A DNA stretch of 64,000 nucleotides from Symmetrospora coprosmae (Eukaryota; Basidiomycota; Cystobasidiomycetes; Symmetrosporaceae). The notes below the pieces were generated by a model. The model had not been told where the DNA came from. It did not search any database and saw only the letters and a list, made by a program, of their open reading frames with translations. This document shows positions 22,728-36,945 of the stretch, piece by piece. How positions within the stretch are numbered: position 1 is the stretch's first letter; each line of letters starts with the position of its first letter. Location: NCBI GenBank assembly GCA_008802785.1, contig VUYT01000033.1, positions 124,001 to 188,000 of the forward strand. The letters run 5' to 3'. A program made the translations under genes and the position numbers.

Positions 22728-25700
22728 TCAGCTCCTCCAGCTCTGCCTCCTCTCCTCCGCACTTTCAAATCCACCCGAGTCCCTCCGGACGTGCGACAGG
22801 CCAGCGCCGCTCCCACTGCTCCGGCCGAGAGACGATGGGTCGGAGTACGTCCGCTCATGCTTGGGTCGCCGGGAAAACAAGCCGCTCAAGCGGAAGGAAG
22901 GCGTCGACGGCGAGGCGGAGGGCACAGCTGGGCTGTTGGGCCCCGTTGAAAAGGCAATGTGCGATTGGGGCGAGAGCGCCCCGGACCTGGGGCGGGTTGG
23001 CGATGTCGTAGTGTCCAAGAAGGAGTCTCGTTGAGGCCGTCCGTCAGCCGAGGGTGTCCGCGCGTGCTTGAGCGTCGCATCGCCTGCGTCCGCGTCCGCG
23101 TCCGCAACCACGTCCGCGTTCGCATCCGCGCCATTCGCGCTTGGTCTACCTACTTTCTCGTTCGAAGAAGAGAACGTGTAGATCGAGGTCGTTTGTGTTC
23201 CCAGCGTCGATCGACTGGGGTTACCGGACCCCGCTGGAAGCTGCGCGCTCTCAGCGGCGCGCCGCCGAGATGCAAGAGTGTGGTCCGACTCCGCGGGCCG
23301 AAGCAGCGTGATGGGCGACTCTTCTGCCCGACCGTCCCCGGCACTGCCCTCAAGGTTGACGCTCGAAGCTGACGCGTTGGGCGGATTAGGGAAGTCACCC
23401 AGTCTCGACAACAGCGACGTGTTTGATGCGGAACGGACGTGCGAAAGACCACTGCTGCGGTCTCTGCTAGCGGTTCCTGTGTGCGGGGATGGAGGCACGC
23501 CGAGCGCAAAGTCGCCTCTGATGCCTCCGAACGGCGACGAGGCGAATGACTGTCTCTGGCCTTCCTCGGGGTTCATCCGCCGGTACGACTCGAGGACCTC
23601 GGAGATCCGCGTGCCGCCAAGATCGTCTGCTGCCTCCGTAACAGCCGTATTCTGGCTGTAGTGCGAGGCTGGGCTGAATGGAGTTATAGGCGCTGTCGAC
23701 AGGCTAGACCCTTGCACGCCCGTAGCAGTAGGTGCCCCGGTGTCGGCAGGCTGCTCAACGAATACGCTCGGGCTGACTGCTCCCAGAGCCGGAGAAATGC
23801 CCGAGTCGGGGCGGAATGCCTGTACTACTGATGTCCTCTCGACATTGCTTCGTGCTCGGAGAGTGTGATCCTGGTCCGTCCCCACAGCAGGCTGCCCGTC
23901 TTCGTCTTCCGAATCATCGTCGATGAAGCTATGCTGGCTGACCGAGTTGCGCCGAGCAGCTAGCTGCCTGGCCTCTGGAACGTCAAAGTCGATGAACGAT
24001 CCTCGCGAAGACTGGACACCACTCGGCGTTGATGCAGAGGCTGTCGATGCCTGCTGCTGCTGCTGCTGCTTAGCCAAATCGGCAAGAACGGCCTGTGCCC
24101 CCACTGCGTGCTCGAAGCGGTCAGTGGCCGCAGGTCTCGGTACGAAGATTGGGCTGAGTTCTGTGCGGCGTATTGCAGCCATCGGGTCTTGAGGCTCAAA
24201 GTCGAGCCCACCCGCCGTGTCTGCATCTGCCGTGTAGAAGGGCGCTTCCCGCATCGATGAAGCGGCTGTGTCGTTCGTGTACGCCGGTCTGAAATTGAAT
24301 TGCTGACGTTCAAAGCCGGGGGTGTCCCCCATGACGGTCGGGGCAGCGGAGTTCGCAGTGATGTGCGTTCGGGCAGAGACGAACGACGGCTGGTGCTGCA
24401 GGATCATACTGCGGTCTCCGCTGACGTCGCCAAGGCCGAGTGCAACGGTCGAAGCGTTCCGCGAGTCGGCGGCTGTCGTATAGTACATCGAGCTCTCGCC
24501 TGCGCTCGTGACAGCCGAGACTGTCCTGCCTCTGTGGTCCATGATTCCGGCGGGTGTAAGACGGGGCTGCAGCGACTGTTGGTGCTGAGACTGTTGATCG
24601 TGCAGCGGACGGTCGGTCTCGGGCAGGATTTCTTCCTGATCGCCTCCGTTAGCCTCGAGCTCGGAGGATGCCTGCGAGCCCAGCCAGAGACGTCGGTTGC
24701 CGCGCAGAAGGTCCTCGTCGACGTCGACCCAGTCGTCAAGGACGGAGCGATCGGTCACCACTGCCGAGTTCTCAGACATCCTGCTGATGTTCCCCTGTCC
24801 CACGTCTTCTGCACCCGCATTGTTCGCTCCATTCACGCTGAACATATCTGGGTTGCTGAAGATGGATGGTGTCGAGAAGCGGCGCTCTTCGGAGTGGGCG
24901 GGTGAATCTGGGCGAGTGGAGGAGGTTGTAGGGTTATCCTCCTCCTCGAGATGCATGGGGAGCTCTCCTTCATGTGCGCGCAAGAGAGTGGGCGAGTCTG
25001 ATGGCATCGGGCGGTCGCGCCGCACTTCGGGCGATCGCGAGACTCGGGGTGAGAGCGCTGCAGCAGAGCCGGTACCGGAGTACGAGGTCGAGCGCGAGCC
25101 CGATCCGGAGCTGTCCGAAGGCGGGACTGCAGGCAGCGGTTTAGTCGGAGGCGGGGCTTTGTAGAACTGGAGGCGTATCGCATGTTAGCATGTCATTCTT
25201 GCAACACGACGGTAGCAATGTAGGCCAGTCGCTCACGAGATTGGTAAAGCTGTCCTCGCTGAGGTCAAGAACATGGGCAGAGCCGCTGCTTGCACTGGGC
25301 GCGTGTGACCTTGGGGTATGGCCCGTGCTCGCGCCAGAGCTCGCGCCATCCCTTCGCCTGGCGACCGACAGTGACGCATTCTCGGCAGCAGTGTTCTCGA
25401 CAACGGGAAAGGTGCCTTCTCCGTCATGTGGCGTCGCATCACGCCTCGCGACAGGTGTCATCGACGAGCTTGACACTGCAGCGGCAAACCTGCCCGCCCC
25501 TCCATTTCCATTGCCATTGCCACTGCCATTGCCCAGCAGGAAGTAAGAGCCATGGCTTAGATTGCTCGGGTCGGAGCCACGATGCCCCGACCCGGTCATG
25601 GCGGAAAAGTCGAGGATCTCGCCTTCTTCAGACTGTGGCGCATCTTCGTGCGTCGAGAATGCCGTGCCATACACGACGGGCGAAGTGAGAGCCGCCTCGC

Positions 25701-28633
25701 CAAGGATAAAGCGGGACGCCTCCATGTCGCGCAGCTGCTCTTCTAATCCCGGAGAGATGTCGAGCTGACGCCGGTCTCGCTCTGCGCTGTCGTCGTACTC
25801 GTCACGGCTGTGAGCACGGCTGTCAATGCTCGCCATGCCGTCCGAGGGCCGACGAACATGGTCGAGCTGCCCCTCGGTGGACAGCGCCTGTCCCGAATGG
25901 GACTGCGTGATTGGCTTGGGGGTGCTCGATGCGATGACGCGGCCCGTGGTGAACATGGCAGCGCCCGCAGCTGTGCTGTACCCAATCTCGCGGTTGTGTG
26001 CGTGACCAGAACTGTTGTGAGACGAGCTGACATCAGGCGAGGCTGTAAAGTGATTCGGCGTGGGCGAGCGCCGCGAAGGCGGGGGAAGCGCGGCAAAGAG
26101 CGCTTCGCGCCGCTTGTCGAGGTCCTCAATGGCTTCCACGGACGCTTTGCTCGGTATCTGACGGAGACTGCGGCTCTCGGTACCTGTCGAGCTCGTAGAC
26201 CGATACGTTGCCACATTGTTGTTCTCAGGTGCGTGTGCTTGGGCGTGCTGCTGCTGTTGCTGGGCAAGAGCATTCGGAGTGGGTGCGGTTCTCGGCGTCT
26301 TGATGCTCTCGCCCAAGTCGCGATTGGCGAGCGGAGCCGAGATGAGCAGCCCGCCTTTCCTGTCCTTGCTGGAGGTGTACCCGCCCGCGTTACTCACAGC
26401 GTGCTGTCTGATGCTGCTGAGCGACTGTGACCGCCGGCGTAGGGCCTGCTCCGAGCCCGACATGACCATGATGGGCGCGCGGGGCGAGTTTCCCACACCT
26501 GCGCTGCTGTCCATGCCGGTGGGAGAGGGTCCCCTCCCCGTGTTGAGGTTCGGGTTCGGCGAGGCGTGGAGCAGCTCTCTATACTGATCGACACTGGCCT
26601 GTCTGACTCTCCTACGCTCAGCAGCTGCCGCCTCTCCATCAGAGGCCATCCCTCCACTCGAGCGCGGCGTGGTCGAATTGGCATCATGCGACTCCTGCCT
26701 GCTTCTCGCAGCGTGGCTGCCCGGCGTGACCGTGCTCGCGCTGGTCGAGCGGTGCCGCCGCCTGCCCCCGGGGTACTTTGTGTAGTCGAACTCCTCGTAG
26801 AAGGACGGGTCGCGCGCAACGAGGCTCGCCCCACAGATCCACGTCAGGCCCAGCGGCTGCGAGGGCAGGCGAGCGTCCCTATGCGTTCGGGCGGGCGAGT
26901 GCGGCGGCAGGCGAGCAGACACAAGCTTGCGCGGGGTGCGGCGTTCGCGCTCTTGTGATCTGCCATCTGCGGAGGAGGCGGACCCGGCGCGGGAGCGGGT
27001 GCGCGAGGCGAAGACGCTCCGGCTGCGCGAGCGTCGACCCCGGTCTCGCGCGCTCGAGTCGGTTCTGTGTGCAGACGCGGCAGCGCGCTGCTGATCTAGG
27101 CCAGGCGCCACTGTCGTACCGATACCAGGGGTCGATGCCGCCTGCGGGCTCCACGTCGGTGACGTGTCGGTTCCCGCTGCGCCGACTCCTCCAAAGCTCG
27201 ACGAGCGGTTCCGCCGGTTCCCTGCTTTCCTCTCCTGCGGCGAGCCGAGGCCATGTCCTTGACCATGCGCACTCGGCGACTTGCCGATGCCAGACGCCGT
27301 CTGCCCGCTGGCCGACGCAAACGACGTCGGCGAGCTGCCGCTGCTGCCATTCCCGCCGCCGTAGCTGATGAAGCGGCTCCCGATGCTCGCGCTCTGCGAG
27401 TGGCCATGACCGTGACCGTGGCGCGAGCTGTGGGCGGCCCTTGATCCGTGGCTGTTGCGCGAGTTCTGGCGGGAGCGCGCTGCGCGCGTGGAACGCTCTG
27501 ACCGGGCATCCCCATCGCCATCTGCTCGCACGGTGCGCGTGACGAGTGCCCCGTCAAGCGAGTTGGACCGGCGTCGCGTCATTTTTCGGCTCTGTTGCGA
27601 CTGCTGCTGCAGAGGCGCACTGGCCGGGTTTGGGCTCGTCTCGAACGCCGATGGTAGCTGTGCTGGCGAGTGCCCGCCCGGGACGTAAAAGACCTGCCCG
27701 CCCTGCGGGGCGCGCGTGACGAGCGGTGCCATGGCGAGGCTCGCGACGAAGGACTGCCCTTCTACTGCATTTGCAGGTGATGGGCCGACGCTAAAGCCGA
27801 TCTGGGGCGTACCATTGTGCGCCGCATTAACGTAGTGCGTGCGCTCCTTGCCGAAGGGCTCGAACAGGGGCGTGCGAGGTCTGGCACTTGATGACGGTGC
27901 CGCTGCTGAGGCGTGACTTGCGAATGTCGTGTAGCCGCGTATGGACGGCATGGTCGAGCTCGTTTGCACGGCCTGAGTGGCCGCCGGAGCCATAGCTGGC
28001 GCCGACCGCGGCCCTCCAATGTCGTGCGAGGCGCTCGAGCTGGACTGGTAGCGCGACAAGATGGAGGCGGAAGCTGCGCGGGAGTGATGGCTGTACTGCA
28101 TTGGCTGGTTGACGCGCGAGCTAGCGTTGCTGAGAACCGAGTCGGACGAGTCCTGGCGCGGTCTCGCACCGCGCGGGTCCGGGGGTGACTGCTGGAGGTG
28201 GTTGATGCTGGCGAGGCTGCCGTTCCGCTGATGGAAGAGACGCGATGAGGCTGCAGAGGGTGTTGCTGATGGTGCCCGTTGCAGCACCGCTGGGGACTCG
28301 CCTGAGTGACGAACGGTCAGACCGCCCGGACGGTTGGCATGAAAGGCGCAGGGGTGACGTCGACGCGAACGGACAGGGGAGGAACGGACAGCAATCATCA
28401 GCGAGATGCTACATAGCGAGTTCCTGTGAGCCGTGCTCTGTCTGAGCGGGTGGATGGCGTTGCGATGCGACCAGCTGCCGTACGTAGCCGAGCGACTCAC
28501 CGATTCCGCCGTTGGCGCTGCGATGGCTTGTGGACGATGAAGGGCGATATCCGTATCCGTATCCGTATCCATGCTCATTGCCGTTGCCATTGCCAGTGCC
28601 ATTCAGCAGGGGTGTTGTTGCCGTCGCTGCCAT
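22728..28633 (-). CDS. Very large, mostly disordered protein, function unknown
   Basis: Exons 28501-28633, 25237-28301 and 22728-25166; 1,878 residues, phases consistent. The start MAATATTPLLNGTG was chosen because splicing 28501 to 28301 joins it in frame to the long Ser-rich exon; a start inside the second exon is also possible. The protein is extremely rich in Ser, Arg, Ala, Gly, Thr and Gln with many SP/TP and RRxS sites, as in heavily phosphorylated scaffold proteins. One more ordered island lies at about 560-595 (GLTWICGASLVARDPSFYEE then FDYTKYPGGRRRHR). The end has FRLSGLFSRRPKHERTYSDP. I recognise no domain. It could be a cell-polarity or signalling scaffold, but nothing in the sequence proves that. 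Confidence 0.72.
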
Positions 28634-29477
28634 GGCTGCTCCTGACAACGACGCGACAGGCGCAGGGGGAATCCTGATCCTGCTCTTTCTTTGGCCGACT
28701 TGCAAGAAGCAAGAATGGGCGCAGTAGAGGGCGATACAGACCCTATTGGATGAGCAGAAGCAGCACCAGCGTCGACGCCATCGTGGTGGTTGCGGAGGGG
28801 ATGACCATTGTGCCGTATTATGGGTTGAGCGGAGGATGAGGAGGAGGGCACCATTTTGCGAACGAGACAACGGCGAGCTCTGCCACATAGATGAAGCACG
28901 ATGGCCAGCATCAACTGCAATGACACGGGTGCCCGAGCGACCTGTGTCGTCCGGGTCCGAGCTGCGGACATCCTGCGCGTGCATGACTTCCCCCGGGACT
29001 GACGAGAAAAGGTCACAAGAGAGCTTCCACACAGACCTGCCTGTCTCCGTTTCTTTCCTCTTCTCCCTTTCGTCTCCCCAGCCTATCCTTTCTCCCCTCG
29101 TCTTTCGTCTTTGCTGCTTTTCGACCGAGCTTGAGCCTCCTCCGGATCCATATGGCATCGCGCCAAAAGCCTGCACGCATCGTGTCAGTACAACGATCCA
29201 GCACCGCGATGACTGGGTACCCTTTGGCCGTCGTCCGCTGCAAACACCTCTGCAAGTCGACTAGGGATTGGTCTGGCACAGCCTGAAAAGCGCAGCATGA
29301 CGCTGTATGAGGCCAAGTTTGTACAACCAACAATTTGAACTCGGGAGGAACTGCTACTGCGCCTCCTCAGGGTCTCACCCCTGTCTTCTCCATCTTGAAG
29401 CCCGTGTCCTTCGGGCCCCCGACGCTACCCTGCACGCCAATCATGCTCTCTGTTCGCGATCCTCCGCCCGCACTCGC
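28634..29477. other. Upstream region of the large disordered-protein gene
   Basis: 844 bp between this gene's start and the SMC1 stop. Short repeats (tatccgtatccg just inside the gene, pyrimidine-rich tract at about 29040-29110) suggest promoter or leader sequence. I see no gene. Confidence 0.4.
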
Positions 29478-32400
29478 TCACGTCTCCGCATACCGCTCCA
29501 GGTCGAGCGTAAGCACCTTGCTGCTCCTCGCATCTACATCGCGATAGATGCCCACGAGGCCCTGTGCGCGCTCCCAGAATGTATTCTTGAGCGAGATGAC
29601 AATGAATTGAAAGTCCTTGCTGGCGCGGCTCCGGACACTGTGGGCCGTCAGAGCCGTCAGCGACCATCGCCTAAAGGAGGCTGAAGGGATTCGCACGCAC
29701 TATTCTGCAATCTTGGAGACGTTCGAGTTGTCGAGCGACGCGTCGACCTCGTCGAGCACAAAGAATGGCGAAGGCTTGTAGCTGGCGGGTACAGCAATCA
29801 GCGAGGTCAGCCCGGAGCAGCCAACGCGACACAGCAGCGGGGGGCGACCTGCCTGTGGATCGCAAAGAGGAGCGCGAGCGCCGCCATCGTCTTCTCGCCC
29901 CCGCTGAGCTGGTCCATGTCCCTGAACCGCTTCATGGGCGGCATGGCGTGGTACTTGATACCGTGCAGGTACGGCTCGTCGTTGTCCTCGAGGCTAAGGT
30001 ACGCGACGCCGCCCATGGGCGCTGCCTTGCCCTTTGTGAGGTCCTTGTAGACGCTGTCGATGCGCTCGCTGATGTGGTCGTACGCCTTGTTGAACAGCGC
30101 GCAGCGCCGGTCCTTCACGTCGTTGAAGGCGTCTTTCGCGTCTTTGGCCGTCTTGCGCGCGTCCTCAAACTCCTTGCTGATCCCCGCCAGCTTGGCCTCG
30201 ACCTCGTCCAGACGATCAATGGCCTTCATGTTGGGCGACATCCGGTCAATCTCGCCCTGCAGCTCGACGATGCGGTCGAGCAGCTCCTTCTCCGCTGCGT
30301 CGCTTGCGTTCTGCGGTCCCAATAGAAGTAGAGACGTCAGCCTCGGTCTGCCCGCATCGCCTAAGGGCATTCCGAGCTGCGCACCTCCGTCTCGTCCTCC
30401 GTCAGCGAGCCAAAGTCGAGCTCGATGCCATAGTCGTCGACCTTGCGCGCCGTCTGCGTGCCCTCGACCGCGCTCTCCTCGTCATTCTCCTCATCGACGT
30501 CCATGGCCATGCTATCTCTAAGCTTCTCCTCGACAGGGACCTTGTCCAGCCGGCCCTTGTTGAGTGGCAGATCAATCTCCTCGAGCTTGCACCGGCGGTA
30601 GATGGCGAACCGCTCACTGGCGAGCTTCTCGATCGTGTCGTTCCAGCTCGCAATCTCCTTGAAGGCTCGGTCAAATCCACGCCCGCTCTTCGCAGCCCCC
30701 TTCTTGACCTGCTCCAGCTCAGCCGTCTTGGCTTCGAGCGCTGCCTGCGCCGCGCTGGCCGTCGCCTTCACCTCGTCGATGCGCGCCGACAGCTCCTTCA
30801 GCGCTGCCTCGGCCTCCGCCTTTGCGCTCTCGAGATCAGCAAGCTTGACCTGCTCTGACGTGATGGACTTTGTGAGGACCTGAAGGCGGTCGCTGATGCT
30901 CTCGAGCTGCTCCGATTCAAAGGTCCGCCTGAGGGAGGAGACGCAACGAAAAGCTGCTCAGCGCGTGTAGCGGGAGTAGAGCAGCAGCTGAGCACCCACT
31001 GATTCCGGACTCTGGCTATCGTCGTCTCGAGCTTGAGGTTCGCCTCGCCGTGCGCCTGAGCGTCCTTGAGCTGCTTGCTCTCGTACTCGCGAATGTTGCG
31101 CACGCCAATGCGCTGGCAGAAGGACGCGAAGACCTCGTCTTCTGCGCGAGCGACGACCGTCTTGAGCTGGTCCAGCCGTCCGGAGCGCTCCTCAATTCCT
31201 GCCGTGCCCTGCAGAGTCTCGAATCTCAGCTCGACTACTATCATATCGAGAAGGAGGTGGGAACGCACCTTCTCCACCTGCGCGCTCAAGTTCTTGATCT
31301 GCTCATCCACATGCTTCAGGTTCTCCGTGATGTCCTTCAGCTTGTTCTTCGTGACTGCGAGATCCTCCCTGTCGCTGGTCAAGCTCGATTGCAGCTTGTT
31401 GATTTCGGCGATCAGGCGGTCGTCATGCTGCTCCCTCGGCCGCTTGCTCTGGAGCTCCTTCATGCGATTCTGATACTGCTCTCTCTGGCGGTTGAGGTTC
31501 GTAACCTCCTGTTCGTCCCAGCGGCGGCCGCCCGTGCCCCGCGCGTCAAACCCACCCGTCATCAGGCCGCTCTTGTGGATCATGCTCCCGTCCAGCGTGA
31601 CGGCTTTGACCTCCTGCCCCTTTTCGTACGAGACGTGCTTGGCAATCTCCATGTTGTCGCAGATGAGCGTGTTGGCGCACGCGTGCAGCATCGCCCGCTC
31701 GTACATGGCGTCGTACTCGATGATGTCGAGCGCCAGGCGTGCCCCTCGCGCGTAGTTGCGGAACTTGTCGTTGACGGGTTTGGGGGTGAGCGTGTCGAGC
31801 GGGAGGAAGGTCGCCGTGCCTTTCCGGTTCTCGCGGAGGTACTGCCAGTTCCGCCTTGGGCGTGCTCGTTAGCGGGTATGTCCATCCGGGAACAGCTGCC
31901 AGACAGACGAGCTCACGTTCATGCACTGCACGCCCGTAGCGTGCGTGTCAACGACGATGGAGTCAATGTCCCGGCCCAGCGTGATCGAGACGGCCGTGTC
32001 GTACTTGCGCGAGCTGGGCTTGCACAGATCCGAAATGCGCCCTTTCACGGCGTCGCTGCCAAAGCTGCGCTTGAGATCCTCGAGGAGCTCCTTGAAGCGC
32101 GTCTCCTTGGTGCTCTCCTTTCTGTCGGCTTCGGCCTGCTGCAGCTTCCGGTAGACGTCCTGCAGCTTCTCGTCGAGCTCTGTCTGCTGCTGGCTGCGGG
32201 GCGAAATGCGAAGGGAACGAGGCAGAGTCAGCAAGTTAGCCAACTTCGTCTAGCCTTAACGGCTCCAAGCCCACTTGAATTTGGTCCTCTCTGTCTGCAT
32301 GTCCTGCAGCTCGCGCTTCACACGCGCCAGGTCCTGCGACAGCGACGCGACTCGCGCGTCCATCCTCGATCTTCGCTCGCTGTACGTCGCGTCCTCGTCT

Positions 32401-33984
32401 GCGAGGCGCTGCTGCGTGTTCCTGGCCTGCTGCAGCCTGTCCTGCACGCTGGCCATTTCCGAGCGCTTCGTCCTCAGCTCGCGCTCGAGCTTCTCGAGCT
32501 CCTGGCGCTCCTGCACTGCCTTCTTCGCGCTATCCGCCTTGAGCACATTGTACTCCTTCAAGTCGTCCTCGCTGAGCGTCATGCCCTTGCTCGCGAGCGT
32601 CTTGCGCTGGTCCTCCCTCTGCTGCGCAAAGACGGCCTCGAACCGCGCGAGCTCGCTCTGCAGGCTCGCCACTTTCCCTTGCTTGTCCTTCTTTTCGCGC
32701 ACCACCGTGGCGGCCGTCTCCTGCGCTTTTGCAATCTTGCGCTTGACGTGCGTGATTTTCTCGTCAATCTCGGCCAGCTCGGGCTTCTTGTCCTCGACGT
32801 CCTTTTCCCGCTTCTTGACCTCCTTCTCCTGCTTCAGCGCCGCTTTCTGCGCAGATGCCACCTCCTTGCGCGCAGACTTGAGGCTCGCCTCGTGCTTGGC
32901 CTGTTCGGCGCGGAGGCCGGCCAGCGACTCGCTCAGGGCGTCAATCTCCTCTGTCGCCGTGCTCATCTCGTTGTTGATGTGGTAGAGCTTCCAGAGCAGG
33001 TGCCGCACGACGGCCTCGTCCTGCAGGTCGGGCGCGGGTTCGCGTCAGCTTGATAAGGACCTGACGTCGTCCAATGGAACGCAGCCCACCCTATCAGCCC
33101 TGAGCTGCTCGAACTTTTCTGCTTCGCTCTTCTGCTCCTTGAACTGCTTCACTTCGGCATTGACGCCTCTCCGCTTGACGTAGTTGTGCGTAGACGTCTC
33201 TACCGCCTTGTCCTGGACTGCCTTTGCGCGATCGTACTCGTCCTTGAGGTCGGCGGAGCTGAGTGCAGCGGCGAAGCATCAGTATGACTAACCATCGCAG
33301 AGGCAGAGCGTGCCCGCCCGCCACGCACCCGCTGATCTGCTCGATGAGCTTTGTGAGGTCTTTCGGCGACTGGGACGCGACAGCCTCTACGTCTCCCTGG
33401 AAGACGAGAAAGTTCTTCGCCTTGACGAGGATCCCGTGGCTCTCGAGGACCTTGTTGTACTTCGCCGCCGTGGTGGTCTCGCCGTTGATCCTGTACTCGC
33501 TGTGCCCGGCGAGGGTGATGCTCCTCCGGAACTGCCACTCCTTCTCCTCGGCGTCGACGTACACCGCGAGGACCCACGCGTCCCGCGCGTCTTCCACACC
33601 ATGGCCGTTTTCGTTCAGGGCGTTGCCCATCTCCTCGTCGACACCCTCGCCTTCGTCGCGATCCCCCTCGTGGCGTGCCCCGGCGCGGTAGATGAGGTCC
33701 CGGAGCTGATTCGAGCGCAGCTGTGCGCTACGGACGCCGAGGACGAACGAGATGGCGTCCATGACGTTGCTCTTGCCTGCGCCATTGGGCCCTATCGTGC
33801 ATGTGAAGCTCTTGAAGGGTCCTCTGTCCTCGAGACGGCGTGATTTCGAGGCGCGCTCGTCAGCTGGTTCCTCTGGACCCTACAGACGCGGCAAGCAACA
33901 ACAGCACGGGAGCTGAGCCTGCACGCACATGACCTGATGCCCCTTGTAGCTCTTGAAGTTGTATGTCTCGAGCCGCTCGAGCAT
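29478..33984 (-). CDS. SMC1: Cohesin ATPase subunit Smc1
   Basis: Core cohesin subunit that holds sister chromatids together. Eleven exons: 33929-33984, 33329-33823, 33090-33258, 32275-33020, 31917-32193, 31269-31841, 31000-31208, 30385-30928, 29853-30310, 29701-29781 and 29478-29637; 1,255 residues, normal for Smc1. The start [17 protein letters not shown] is followed across intron 1 by VIGPFKSF and the Walker A box GPNGAGKS (30-37). Long coiled coils flank a hinge (about 520-690, with [16 protein letters not shown] after it). The ABC signature [11 protein letters not shown] and Walker B region [13 protein letters not shown] lie near 1160-1190. The intron at 29782-29852 appears to use a GC donor. 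Intron 31209-31268 is in frame without a stop. Confidence 0.96.
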
Positions 33985-34481
33985 CTTGGCTGGGCTATGT
34001 CGCTGGGCTTTGCCCTCTGTACGCGTCGTCCTGCTTCCACTGCCTGCTTGCCTGCTCTCCTGGGCTCAGGCGAAGACAGCGACGACGATGTACACGCTCT
34101 GTGCTAGTCAGAGATCGTCACTGGGTCGCTGCTGGTGTACAGATGCGGGTATCTGTGCGATGGGCGCTTGTTGGCATCCAGTCAAGCTCCTCCTCGTGCT
34201 CTCAGAACTCAGAAGCGCGTCCAGCTCTAGCGAGGGGAGACAGTTTGGAAGAGCTCCAACACAGCAGCATGGCGGCAGAAGAGCATGCGGACAGCGAGGT
34301 AGTCTTTGTTGACAGGCACTTGCTGGTGCTCATGGCAGGGAGGACCCAAAGCAGAGAAAGCAGAGGGAAGGCATTGCAAGCAAGGAAGGCAGCACAGTCT
34401 GAGTGGACAACAGTGGAGCAGGGCCACGGAATCGGCGAAGAAAGGCGAAAGGGGTGCAGGACGACGAGGTAAAGGCGACTA
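33985..34481. promoter_or_regulatory. SMC1 upstream region / histone H3 3' flank
   Basis: 497 bp. It should contain the SMC1 promoter and the H3 3' UTR. I see no coding sequence and no metazoan-type histone stem-loop. Confidence 0.4.
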
Positions 34482-35869
<1,388 letters not shown>

Positions 35870-36159
35870 TATGATGGTAGCTGCCGGCCAAGTGATCCAT
35901 GGCGGACAAGGGGTGACACTGTGGGAACGGCAGGCCTGCTGACCTGTGATAGACAGAGGCCTGGATCCGGCGCAGGCACGATTTGCAGCGCCTTTACCAG
36001 GGTGGTCTGGGATGCCACTAGGATGGAATAATCAAGGGGATATCGTCGAATGACCATAAAAGCGTGTCCGCCCACCCATTTCTCCCTTGCCTCCCGACGG
36101 CACCGAGACAGACTACAATCGCCCCTATATCCGAAATCGCCCACGATCCAGATCACAAC
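35870..36159 (+). promoter_or_regulatory. Upstream block of zinc-finger gene A (duplicated), TATA at 36055
   Basis: Positions 35870-36080 match 37215-37425 upstream of gene B over about 200 bp. This includes a 25-bp identical core at 35906-35930 (paired with 37264-37288; it contains gggtgacactgtggg). A TATA-like cataaaag sits at 36055-36062, 98 bp before the ATG, and is followed in both copies by gcgtgt. The conservation suggests a shared core promoter. Confidence 0.65.
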
Positions 36160-36945
36160 ATGTCGTACGAGTGCCAGATTTGGTCAGTCTGCGAATCCTT
36201 TCGATAGGGTTGTCTCCTTTGCTTGCTTGCTAACAACTTCTAGCATCTGCAGTGCCACTTCATTTGGCCGCCAGACGGACCTCGACGGTGGGCAATTGCG
36301 CTTATGATGGTTGGCTAGACATGTTGCTGTGCCAGTTGAAGCTAATGTTATCAATCTTCTAGTGCACGCGCCCACGTGTGCTTTCCTTCGCAGTGTTGCC
36401 TTATCGACGGGCGGCGTTCTTCATGGGAAGTCAGCTAGCAACTGGCGAGCGAGCGAGTATAGAGATATGTGTCCCCTCGCTAGCGGGCGAAAATGCCAAC
36501 AACCAATCATGGGCGGCGGTGAGGACTTCCGACTTGCATATCGTGCATGCAACTGCCTGTCTCTATCCAAGCTGACTATGAAGTCGCCTCCTCGCTAGTC
36601 GGTAACATCGTTATGCACCTGACTAAATCTAAAACCCATAGACTTGCACGGGTCGACGGCAAGTTCCTAAAAGAGGCCTTAGCCGACATCAAAGCCGCTG
36701 CGAGGAGAGAGCGCGAAAACGCAAAGCTTGCTCTGCAAAGAAGGGTACAGTCAGCGGCAGAAGCATCTGACGCTACGGCACGCAGGAACTATCGACCCAT
36801 AGCTCCGGCTAATACCCATAGTACCCCTCCGCGAGCAACCACTCCTCTTCGTTCTCGGACCGGCTTCACCCCGCTGCCACAGACGCCGCCTCACCGTGGA
36901 TCCAAGAGCCCGTCCACTACACCCGGTGGTACACGCAAGCACTAA
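36160..36945 (+). CDS. Small two-zinc-finger protein A of a tandem family
   Basis: Function unknown; fold inferred. Exons 36160-36182, 36244-36287, 36363-36518 and 36599-36945; 189 residues. All junctions keep phase (2, 1, 1) and introns carry GCTAAC, CTAAT or CTGAC branch sites. The N-terminus gives C5-x2-C8-x15-H24-x3-C28, with the first intron inside the codon of C8. A middle stretch (VALSTGGVLHGKSASNWR) aligns with gene B. A second motif follows: C-x7-C (CPLASGRKC) and H-x6-H (HLTKSKTH), split by intron 3. The tail is basic and Pro/Ser/Thr-rich (SKSPSTTPGGTRKH). The pattern suggests a zinc-binding, possibly nucleic-acid-binding protein. I know no family with this combination. Confidence 0.68.

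Noticed and set aside
29307-29684. 125-codon plus-strand frame opposite the SMC1 3' end
   Set aside because: Antisense to exons 10-11 of SMC1 and without recognisable features.
31050-33053. 667-codon open frame on the plus strand
   Set aside because: Exactly antisense to SMC1 coiled-coil exons; a codon-bias shadow in GC-rich DNA with no domain and a Leu/Val/Arg-rich composition.
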